A stretch of 12,669 nucleotides of DNA from NCBI GenBank assembly GCA_017621295.1, contig JAGATI010000008.1, positions 1 through 12,669 on the forward strand. Reading direction: 5' to 3'. A program made the translations under genes and the position numbers. The notes beneath the pieces are model-generated. The model did not search any database. It was not told where the DNA came from and was given only the letters and a program-made list of their open reading frames with translations. Source of the DNA: Clostridia bacterium. Lineage in GTDB: Bacteria; Bacillota_A; Clostridia; TANB77; CAG-508. Shown one piece after another: positions 6,812-12,669 of the stretch. How positions within the stretch are numbered: position 1 is the stretch's first letter; every line of letters starts with the position of its first letter.

Positions 6812-7657
6812 ATGAGACATATAACAGAATTTCTTGTAAATAAGAGAATAAATAATACAATAAAAAATTATGAGGTAATAGCAACTGATAATAAGCATCT
6901 TAAAAAGTTGATTAAAGAAGCTGTAAATACAAATATGTTTGATCTAAACTATATAGATGTCAGTAATATTGAAGATATGCATTGTCTATTTATAAATATC
7001 AATGATAACTATATGGATAAAGTAGACATAAGTAATTGGGATGTCAGTAATGTTAAGAATATGAACTTTATGTTTGATGGATGTATACCATTTAATTGTG
7101 ACATAAGCAAATGGGATGTGTCAAATGTTGAAGATATGTCTGGTATGTTTCATGGTTGTGAGAAATTCAATCAACCTATAGGTAATTGGAATGTCAGTAA
7201 AGTGAGAGATATGTCTTATATATTTCAAGGATGTAAGTCATTCAATAAACCATTGAATGATTGGAATGTCAGCAAAGTAATAGACATGGAATGTATGTTT
7301 GCTGATTGTGAAGATTTCAATCAGTCATTGAACAAATGGGATGTAAGCAATGTTACAAATATGAGACATATGTTTGACAAATGCATGATATTCAACAAAG
7401 ATATCAGCAAATGGAATGTCAGCAATGTTAAAAATATGGGATATATGTTTGCGGGATGTCGGGAATTTGATCAGCCTATAGGAAAATGGAAGTTAGACAA
7501 TATAAAGAATCTTGATAATATGTTATGGGGAGCTTGTAATTTTTCACAAAATCTTGATTCATGGAATATAGACAATAATGTACATATGATAAATATATTC
7601 TTTGGGGCAGAAAAGATGACACATAATATGCCATCTTGGTATAAAAAAACATTTTAA
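6812..7657 (+). CDS. DUF285/BspA-like leucine-rich-repeat protein, array gene E
   Basis: I use the ATG at 6812 (281 aa) because it begins MRHITEFLVNKRINNTIKNY, aligned with the cap of the other members; an in-frame ATG at 6788 would overlap the end of gene D and add eight unconserved residues. It has eight repeats and ends MPSWYKKTF. It is the closest relative of gene D: both share a distinct cap (NYEV.ATD..HL, then DLNYI rather than DLNCI) and a divergent tail of the form FDQPI..W.LD.I.N...M, W.ID. Gene E has one more full repeat than D, so a unit was gained or lost after they split. It lies 11 nt after D and 11 nt before F. No signal peptide. Confidence 0.88.
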   Translation: MRHITEFLVNKRINNTIKNYEVIATDNKHLKKLIKEAVNTNMFDLNYIDVSNIEDMHCLFININDNYMDKVDISNWDVSNVKNMNFMFDGCIPFNCDISKWDVSNVEDMSGMFHGCEKFNQPIGNWNVSKVRDMSYIFQGCKSFNKPLNDWNVSKVIDMECMFADCEDFNQSLNKWDVSNVTNMRHMFDKCMIFNKDISKWNVSNVKNMGYMFAGCREFDQPIGKWKLDNIKNLDNMLWGACNFSQNLDSWNIDNNVHMINIFFGAEKMTHNMPSWYKKTF

Positions 7658-7668
7658 TGATTATATAT

Positions 7669-8376
7669 ATGATAAACATAGTAGAATTTCTTATAAATAA
7701 GAGAATAAACAAACCTATAACAAACAATATAGAATATACTAGTCATCCTACTACATTTTTAGAGTTGACATCTTGTATAAAGAAAGAATTGAATAATGAC
7801 AATTATGACTTAAATTGTATAGATACAAGTAATGTTACTAGTATGAATGGTTTGTTTTTTAGCATTAAGCTACCAAAGGGTGTACAACAACAGTTAGACA
7901 TAAGTAAATGGGATGTAAGTAATGTCAAGGAAATGAACAATATGTTCTGGGGAAACAATTATTTCAATGGAAATATAGAGAATTGGAATACTAGTAGTCT
8001 TACATCAGCATCTCATATGTTTGCAGGTTGCAATGCTTTTAATCAAGACTTAAGTAATTGGGATATTAGCAAACTTATCAATGCAGAATTTATGTTTAGT
8101 AATTGTATATCATTTGAAGGTAATGGGTTGTCTAATTGGAATACAGATTCATTGCATTATGTTAACAGTATGTTTTATTATTGTGAGAAATTCAATGAAG
8201 ACATAACTAATTGGAATATGTCAAATGTAAATGCAATTGAAAATATGTTCTATAATTGTAAGATGTTGAATCAAGACTTTGAAAAATGGAATGATGATGG
8301 TCATATTGCATATGCATATAAAGCATTTAAAGGTTGTAAGAGCATGAAAAAATATCCAACTTGGTATAAACAATGA
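7669..8376 (+). CDS. DUF285/BspA-like leucine-rich-repeat protein, array gene F
   Basis: The 235-aa product begins MINIVEFLINKRINKPITNN; I chose this ATG because it aligns with the family cap. An ATG at 7657, overlapping the TAA of gene E, would add only MIIY. It has about six repeats, more divergent than in genes A-C: NWNTSSL, NWDISKL and NWNTDSL replace WNVSNV, and one repeat is the longer FEGNGLSNW type. The last unit (KWNDDGHIAYAYKAFKGC) is degenerate, and the C terminus is YPTWYKQ. Its TGA overlaps the ATG of gene G. Greater divergence suggests an older copy than B or C. No export signal. Confidence 0.87.
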   Translation: MINIVEFLINKRINKPITNNIEYTSHPTTFLELTSCIKKELNNDNYDLNCIDTSNVTSMNGLFFSIKLPKGVQQQLDISKWDVSNVKEMNNMFWGNNYFNGNIENWNTSSLTSASHMFAGCNAFNQDLSNWDISKLINAEFMFSNCISFEGNGLSNWNTDSLHYVNSMFYYCEKFNEDITNWNMSNVNAIENMFYNCKMLNQDFEKWNDDGHIAYAYKAFKGCKSMKKYPTWYKQ

Positions 8377-9017
8377 AGCACATCAATGAATTTTTAGTTA
8401 ATAAGAGAATAGATAAGAAAATAGATCAACCTAAATATGAATATTTTCCTAAGGATGAAAATGAGCTATATAATGTAATGAAGAAGCTTGTTAAAGAAAG
8501 AATTAGCGACTTTACAATTATTGATACATCAAAAATAAAGACCTTAGGATATATATTCTATGATTTATACAATGAGATGAAAGGCAAATATATTGAAGTG
8601 TTTAAAAACATAGATGCATCATATTGGAATACATCTAAAGTTACTTCAATTGAAGGGATGTGTAGTTGTTGTGAACATATGAATATTGATGTTACAGGAT
8701 GGGATGTAAGTAATGTTGAGAATATGTCATATGCATTCAATAGATGTGAAGACTTTACTGGTGTTGGTCTTGTTGATTGGAATACATCTAATGTAAAATT
8801 TGCAAAATACACATTCAATATGTGTCAAAATCTAAAAGAAGACTTAGGAAATTGGAATGTAAGCAAAATTGAGGATGCAAGAAATATGTTTTCAAATTGT
8901 TATGATGTTGAATTAGACTTATCAAAGTGGGATTTGAATAGATGTGATAACATGAAAGATATGTTGTTTTTGTGCAATAATGTAAAGTCATTACCAAAGG
9001 GATTCAAACATTATTAG
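8373..9017 (+). CDS. DUF285/BspA-like leucine-rich-repeat protein, array gene G (most divergent of the plus arm)
   Basis: The product is 214 aa. It starts MKHINEFLVNKRIDKKIDQP, so the cap is well kept, but the DLNCIDTS motif has become DFTIIDTS and only about five repeats remain, several degenerate (MCSCCEHMNIDVTGW, SYAFNRC). One is the longer FTGVGLVDW form. The C-terminal P-x-W-Y motif is replaced by LPKGFKHY. It is the last gene of the plus arm and ends in TAG, overlapping by 4 bp the stop of the convergent gene H, so there is no room between them for a terminator. Reading through the TAG would only add antisense of gene H, so TAG is a true stop here. Confidence 0.85.
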   Translation: MKHINEFLVNKRIDKKIDQPKYEYFPKDENELYNVMKKLVKERISDFTIIDTSKIKTLGYIFYDLYNEMKGKYIEVFKNIDASYWNTSKVTSIEGMCSCCEHMNIDVTGWDVSNVENMSYAFNRCEDFTGVGLVDWNTSNVKFAKYTFNMCQNLKEDLGNWNVSKIEDARNMFSNCYDVELDLSKWDLNRCDNMKDMLFLCNNVKSLPKGFKHY

Positions 9018-9871
9018 AATACCCATTCTTCAAAATACCATTCTGGCATTTTCTTTATAGACTTACAATATTTGAATGCTTCAGATAATTGGCATTTTAG
9101 TTTTGGTTTCCATTTATTCATATTATATGTCAATTTTTCACATTTGTCAAATATGTTTTCTATTGTTAATGCATTTTCTAAATCCCAGTCATTTAAGTTT
9201 TGATTGAATGATTTACAATTACAAAACATATATTGCATATTGATTGCTTTTCTTACATCCCAATTGTTCAATGGTTGATTGAAATTATGACATTCATAGA
9301 ACATATTGCTCATAAGCTCTCCATTGCTTACATTCCAATTATTTAGAGGTTGGTTGAAAGTTTTGCATAAAGCAAACATATTACTAAAATCACAAACATT
9401 ACCAACATTCCATTCATTGATGTTACAATTGAAATTTTCACATTCATAAAACATATTGTTCATATGCTTCACATTGCTTACATTCCAATATTCCAATCCA
9501 TTTCCTTCAAACATTTTACATGAACCAAACATATTTGACATATACATAACTCTACTTACATCCCAATTAGATAAGTCAGGATTTATGAAAAGCATACCAG
9601 CAAACATACCATCCATATTTGCAGCATTGCTTACATTCCATTCACTGACATCTATTTTTTGTTGTATTTCTTTATCAAATGTAATGAAAAAATTGAATAG
9701 ATTTGACATGTCAACAATATTAGATGTATCAATACAGTTAAGATTGAAACATCCATTATGAATTAATGTATTCATAATATCAATTAATTCAATCTTATTT
9801 TTTGGATAATATATTGTTTCATTAATTGAAGATATTTTCTTATTTATTCTGCTATTTATTAAAAATTTCAT
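9014..9871 (-). CDS. DUF285/BspA-like leucine-rich-repeat protein, array gene H
   Basis: This 285-aa member opens MKFLINSRINKKISSINETI. The leader is shorter than in the plus arm: it lacks the NE of NEFLVNK and begins almost directly with FLIN. It then has FNLNCIDTSNIVDMSNLF, about eight repeats (the third is the longer FEGNGLEYW form; the last, KWKPKLK, is degenerate) and the tail MPEWYFEEWVF. It is the last gene of the minus-strand run. Its ATG overlaps by one base the TAA of gene I (TAATG), so re-initiation is likely, and its TAA overlaps gene G. No signal peptide or membrane segment. Confidence 0.88.
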   Translation of the reverse strand: MKFLINSRINKKISSINETIYYPKNKIELIDIMNTLIHNGCFNLNCIDTSNIVDMSNLFNFFITFDKEIQQKIDVSEWNVSNAANMDGMFAGMLFINPDLSNWDVSRVMYMSNMFGSCKMFEGNGLEYWNVSNVKHMNNMFYECENFNCNINEWNVGNVCDFSNMFALCKTFNQPLNNWNVSNGELMSNMFYECHNFNQPLNNWDVRKAINMQYMFCNCKSFNQNLNDWDLENALTIENIFDKCEKLTYNMNKWKPKLKCQLSEAFKYCKSIKKMPEWYFEEWVF

Positions 9872-10470
9872 TATAATATCAATATTTTTGGTAAGTTAGC
9901 TACAAATATGTTGCATTTTGTAAATACCCCATATCTCTTTGTTATCTTATTTATTTTCCAACTAGTTAAGTTCTGATTAAATTGCTCACATCTATAAAAC
10001 ATATATGACATATCTTTAACATTACTTACATTCCAATTATCTATAGGTTGATTGAATTCTACACAGCCTTGAAACATAGATTGCATATATTCAACATTTG
10101 ACACATCCCATTTCCCTATAGGTTGATTGAATATTGCACAATCATCAAACATATATCCCATATTTCTAACTTTGCTGACATTCCAATTACTAATGTTACA
10201 ATTAAAATTTTCTAAACCAATAAACATACAATACATATTCTCAACATTGCTTACATCCCATTTACTGATATCAATATTATGTTCAATCTTTATGTTTTCA
10301 AACAAATTTGACATATCAGTTATAGAACTTACATCAATGCAATTTAAATTAGTCTCACCTCTATCTAACAATTCTTGTATGTTGAATATTAAATCATTTT
10401 TTGTATCAGGATAATACTTACATTGTGTAATTGATTTATCTATTCTCTTATTTATCAAAAACTTACCCAT
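9871..10470 (-). CDS. DUF285/BspA-like leucine-rich-repeat protein, array gene I (short)
   Basis: At 199 aa this is the shortest intact member. It starts MGKFLINKRIDKSITQCKYY, has the cap motif TNLNCIDVSSITDMSNLF and about five repeats. It ends LTSWKINKITKRYGVFTKCN, then a short tail FVANLPKILIL in place of the P-x-W-Y motif. The odd tail could be a deleted or rearranged end; no compensating frame was found. It sits 3 nt after gene J and one base overlaps gene H. The repeats themselves are close to consensus (KWDVSNVEYMQSMFQGC), so it is probably still a folded protein. Confidence 0.86.
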   Translation of the reverse strand: MGKFLINKRIDKSITQCKYYPDTKNDLIFNIQELLDRGETNLNCIDVSSITDMSNLFENIKIEHNIDISKWDVSNVENMYCMFIGLENFNCNISNWNVSKVRNMGYMFDDCAIFNQPIGKWDVSNVEYMQSMFQGCVEFNQPIDNWNVSNVKDMSYMFYRCEQFNQNLTSWKINKITKRYGVFTKCNIFVANLPKILIL

Positions 10471-10473
10471 ATG

Positions 10474-11301
10474 TTAGTCAATCATTTTATGACAATTAAA
10501 AAATACATTTAATGGATTTTCATTAATTGCTCTCATCTTAGCAATCCAATTTTTTGGATCAAAGCAAATGTTCTTACAATTAACAAATACATTTTGCATT
10601 GACATAACTTCATCTATATTGACATTACTGAAGTCAGAAATCAATTTATGACAATTATAGAACATGTTGTCAATATACAATAAATTTGTAGTATTCCAAT
10701 TGCTTATGTCCATATATTCAAGTTTAATACAATTATAAAACATTGATCTCATATTTTTGACATTGCTTACATTCCAATCTTTTAGATTATAATTGAATTT
10801 ATGACACCCATAGAACATACCTGGCATATATATCATATTACTTACATTCCATTTGTTTAAGTCTTGATTAAAGTCTTTACAATATTGAAACATACAAGAT
10901 GCATCTTTAACATTACTTACATCCCAACCACTTATATCCTGATTGAATCTACTACATCCACTGAACATAAATCCACAATGTTCTAAAGAACTCACATTCC
11001 AATTACTTATGTCACAATTGAAATAATGATTACCAGAAAACATATTTTCAGCATTGACAACATTACTTACATTCCAATTGCTTATATCTATATGTTGAAA
11101 TCTCCAGTCGTCATTTGCATATCTACTAAACAAATATGACATATCAGTTATGTTGCTAGTATCAATACAATTTAGGTCATATTCATCTTTATATATCAAC
11201 TCATCAATGATATTCTTAAGCTCTATCTTATCAGATGGATGATATTTGAATGATGATATGGCGTTATTTATTCTACTGTTTATCAAAAACTTATTTGACA
11301 T
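10474..11301 (-). CDS. DUF285/BspA-like leucine-rich-repeat protein, array gene J
   Basis: The 275-aa product begins MSNKFLINSRINNAISSFKY, with the short minus-arm leader, then YDLNCIDTSNITDMSYLF and seven or eight repeats. The later ones are divergent: one carries two extra residues (CIKLEYMDISNWNTTNL), the next has lost its Trp (FSNVNIDEVMSMQNVF), and the tail is NPLNVFFNCHKMID with no P-x-W-Y motif. It is the first repeat gene in the minus-strand run, 18 nt downstream of the DHH phosphoesterase, so it is probably co-transcribed with it. No export signal is seen. Confidence 0.86.
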   Translation of the reverse strand: MSNKFLINSRINNAISSFKYHPSDKIELKNIIDELIYKDEYDLNCIDTSNITDMSYLFSRYANDDWRFQHIDISNWNVSNVVNAENMFSGNHYFNCDISNWNVSSLEHCGFMFSGCSRFNQDISGWDVSNVKDASCMFQYCKDFNQDLNKWNVSNMIYMPGMFYGCHKFNYNLKDWNVSNVKNMRSMFYNCIKLEYMDISNWNTTNLLYIDNMFYNCHKLISDFSNVNIDEVMSMQNVFVNCKNICFDPKNWIAKMRAINENPLNVFFNCHKMID

Positions 11302-11319
11302 ATTTGTTTTGTATATATA

Positions 11320-12333
11320 TTATATTTTCTTTGTTTTCAACAATTCTAAGAACTGCTCTTCTGTTAATGTACATCCTGCGGCTCCAACATGTCCACCACC
11401 AGAATATTTAGACTTAAGATAGTTTCCACAATGGAATCCATCATCAACTCTTATGTTGTATAGGGACAATGTCCATTTTCCAAGTGATGTTCTCTTAAAT
11501 ACTGCACCATTCTTTATTATATTATTATCTTCTATACATTCAAACATTCTGCTTGATGTTTGATCCTGTAAGAAAAGCACTATGCACCTTCTATTGTTGT
11601 CAACAAACCAAGAAGTATCTCCGTATTCATCAATAATTCTCTTATATCTTTCTTTATTGTATTGTTGTACAGCATATCCAGAATTTTCAAGTTCAACTAA
11701 CAATTTTATGTAGTCATCTGTATTTGTCCATATGTCATCATGATCATCATATTGCATAAATTCAGGTATTAGCTTATAGCATTTGTCTATATTTATAGAA
11801 CATTTCTGATTCATACCAAGATTTATCATCTCAACATAGTCAATTGTATATCCTTCTCTTTTATATGAGAAACTGTCCCATGCTGAAAGTATTCTAAGAA
11901 TTACTGGATCTTTTCTTTCTACCCTGGCTATATTCAATGTATCAAAGAAATATCTATATGCATTCATTATAGCAGATTGCCCTGAATCTCTCCAACCTTC
12001 AACATCATCAAATCCATGCTTTATAGATTCACTAATTATTGGTGCATGATGATCAATCCATATAAAATTCTTTTTGAATTCTTTCTTAAGGAATTTCATA
12101 GCATCTATATCATTGAATGATATGTCTGTCATAATAATATAGTCATAGTCATTATGCCACCAGTTGCTTACATTACCAGTGTTCCATTGAAAGTTGAGAT
12201 CTATATATGTTGCTCCATATAAATGTATGTCAGATTCTTTAACCTTCATTACATTTATGAGATAATACTTAATTAGAGCACCTGACATTACTCCATCATT
12301 GTCTTCTTTATGATATACTATTTGATATTTCAT
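11320..12333 (-). CDS. DHH/DHHA1-family phosphoesterase
   Basis: The 337-aa protein belongs to the DHH superfamily: manganese-dependent hydrolases that include RecJ, NrnA-type nano-RNase/pAp phosphatase and cyclic-dinucleotide phosphodiesterases. Visible motifs are HKEDNDGVMSGAL (H8, D11, D13), TDIS (D70), the signature IDHH (D94-H95-H96), AWDSF (D152) and, in the C-terminal DHHA1 domain, SGGGHVGAAG (311-320) for substrate binding. Length and layout fit the compact NrnA-like class rather than RecJ; there are no obvious extra domains. It would act in the cytoplasm on short oligonucleotides or nucleotide phosphodiesters, perhaps recycling RNA ends or degrading signalling nucleotides, but the substrate cannot be told from motifs. 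It lies 24 nt after a small membrane protein, in the same reading frame as it, and 18 nt before array gene J. Confidence 0.9.
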   Translation of the reverse strand: MKYQIVYHKEDNDGVMSGALIKYYLINVMKVKESDIHLYGATYIDLNFQWNTGNVSNWWHNDYDYIIMTDISFNDIDAMKFLKKEFKKNFIWIDHHAPIISESIKHGFDDVEGWRDSGQSAIMNAYRYFFDTLNIARVERKDPVILRILSAWDSFSYKREGYTIDYVEMINLGMNQKCSINIDKCYKLIPEFMQYDDHDDIWTNTDDYIKLLVELENSGYAVQQYNKERYKRIIDEYGDTSWFVDNNRRCIVLFLQDQTSSRMFECIEDNNIIKNGAVFKRTSLGKWTLSLYNIRVDDGFHCGNYLKSKYSGGGHVGAAGCTLTEEQFLELLKTKKI

Positions 12334-12357
12334 TATATATGTTGTTTTAATTTGTTT

Positions 12358-12570
12358 CTAAAATGTGAACACTGCCTGTATACCAAACAATATTGTAAGT
12401 ATTGCAAGAAATAGCAAAAAGTATTTTGCAATAAATCCAAGTATTCCAAATATGAAATATATAAGATACTTACCTATGAATGTGCATATAGCAATTAAGA
12501 AAATGATAAGAAATATTTCCATAACTTCAATTTTATATATGTTTGTTATTAATTTTAATTCTTGTGACAT
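12358..12570 (-). CDS. Small hydrophobic membrane protein, unknown function
   Basis: This codes for up to 70 aa, mostly hydrophobic. From Met17 it reads MEIFLIIFLIAICTFIGKYL and on to LTILFGIQAVFTF, with probably two closely spaced transmembrane helices, or three short ones, split at GKYL and AKY. The longer start has a polar N-terminal stretch MSQELKLITNIYKIEV. The internal ATG (complement of 12520-12522, 54 aa) is an equally good start and has the AT-rich leader common here. It heads the minus-strand run as seen. It ends in TAG and is in frame with the DHH gene downstream: only the TAG and eight codons separate them. I do not recognise a family; a holin-like or membrane-anchor role would be a guess. 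Confidence 0.55.
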   Translation of the reverse strand: MSQELKLITNIYKIEVMEIFLIIFLIAICTFIGKYLIYFIFGILGFIAKYFLLFLAILTILFGIQAVFTF

Positions 12571-12669
12571 CTAGGGCATTTTAACTGTGAAAAAACCATA
12601 GGATGATAAATTATATTACTTTAACTTCAAAGTGTCTTAGAAAGGGCGAGAGACATGTCTACACTCATT
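12571..12669. other. Right-edge stretch without a supported gene
   Basis: These 99 bases lie upstream of the small membrane protein and may hold the promoter of the minus-strand run. The minus strand has no convincing promoter boxes. The plus strand has a purine-rich aaagggcgagag just before ATG at 12655 (MSTLI to the edge), which could be the start of a rightward gene, but five codons are too few to claim it. No tRNA or terminator is visible. Confidence 0.3.

Larger units (their letters stand above)
3428..11301. repeat. Two-armed array of ten DUF285/BspA-type repeat genes, about 70 units of 75 bp
   Basis: Seven plus-strand genes (3428-9017) and three minus-strand genes (9014-11301) all encode solenoids of a 25-residue unit, (N/K)W(D/N)VSNVxxMxxMFxxCxxFNQ(P/D)(L/I). 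In the first gene the TGG codons recur at exactly 75-bp steps, for example 3899 and 3974. I counted about 8, 9, 7, 7, 8, 6, 5, 8, 5 and 7 units in genome order. DNA such as tggaatgtaagtaatgtt is repeated dozens of times in direct orientation within an arm and inverted between arms. It is a strong substrate for unequal recombination and a likely assembly hazard. Confidence 0.9.

Noticed and set aside
7657..7668. Upstream ATGs for genes E (6788) and F (7657)
   Set aside because: The added residues are not conserved; the later ATGs align with the family leader.
3428..9017. 75-bp periodic repeats looking like a CRISPR or satellite array
   Set aside because: The repeats are in frame, encode DUF285 units and vary mostly at codon level; there are no constant repeats with unique spacers.
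9456..10414. Open frames on the plus strand opposite genes H and I (9456-9761, 10127-10414), and similar minus-strand frames opposite the plus arm
   Set aside because: They are antisense shadows of the repeats (e.g. recurring LLTFQ/LLTSH strings) with no family resemblance of their own.
9015..12360. Reassigned TAG codon (as in some gut phages)
   Set aside because: Reading through TAG at 9015-9017 gives only antisense of gene H, and no gene has internal in-frame TAG; the standard code fits.
12571..12669. tRNA or rightward gene at the right edge
   Set aside because: No cloverleaf can be drawn and only five codons follow the candidate ATG at 12655.

Overview
The window is an AT-rich stretch, most likely from the genome of a large tailed phage (or a related mobile element) infecting an anaerobic gut bacterium. 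The signs are a group I intron with a homing endonuclease inside an anaerobic ribonucleotide reductase gene, tight gene packing with ATGA and TAATG overlaps, and many genes of unknown function. No start codon has a convincing Shine-Dalgarno sequence, and leaders are A/T-rich. That suits a Bacteroidota-type host, but this is inference. No structural or replication gene is present to prove phage origin. The standard genetic code fits.

Region 1 (1-2301, minus strand) is nrdD, the class III ribonucleotide reductase, with an N-terminal ATP-cone. It is split by a 1,148-nt group I intron at 668-1815 that carries a GIY-YIG/NUMOD3 homing endonuclease. Both splice junctions can be placed from protein conservation, the P1 pairing and the 3' terminal G. 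The gene runs off the left edge. A 206-bp divergent intergenic region follows (2302-2507).

Region 2 (2508-9017, plus strand) is a tightly spaced run. It starts with an unusual protein that joins a nucleoside-diphosphate-kinase-like domain to a ferritin-like domain. Seven tandem paralogues of DUF285/BspA-type leucine-rich-repeat proteins follow. One of these (6035-6800) carries a one-base frameshift.

Region 3 (9014-12570, minus strand) converges on region 2 with a 4-bp overlap of stop codons. In transcription order it holds a small membrane protein, a DHH/DHHA1 phosphoesterase and three more DUF285 paralogues. In total there are ten DUF285 genes with about 70 repeats of 25 residues (75 bp). 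They share an N-terminal cap containing a FL(V/I)N(K/S)(R/K)I core, and most share a C-terminal P-x-W-Y motif. None has a signal peptide.

The main candidates for something undescribed are the two-armed DUF285 gene array, its conserved N-terminal leader (possibly a targeting or packaging signal), and the NDPK/ferritin fusion translationally coupled to the first array gene. nrdD, the NDPK-like domain and the DHH enzyme all suggest nucleotide metabolism in an anaerobic host, but the role of the repeat proteins cannot be read from the sequence.
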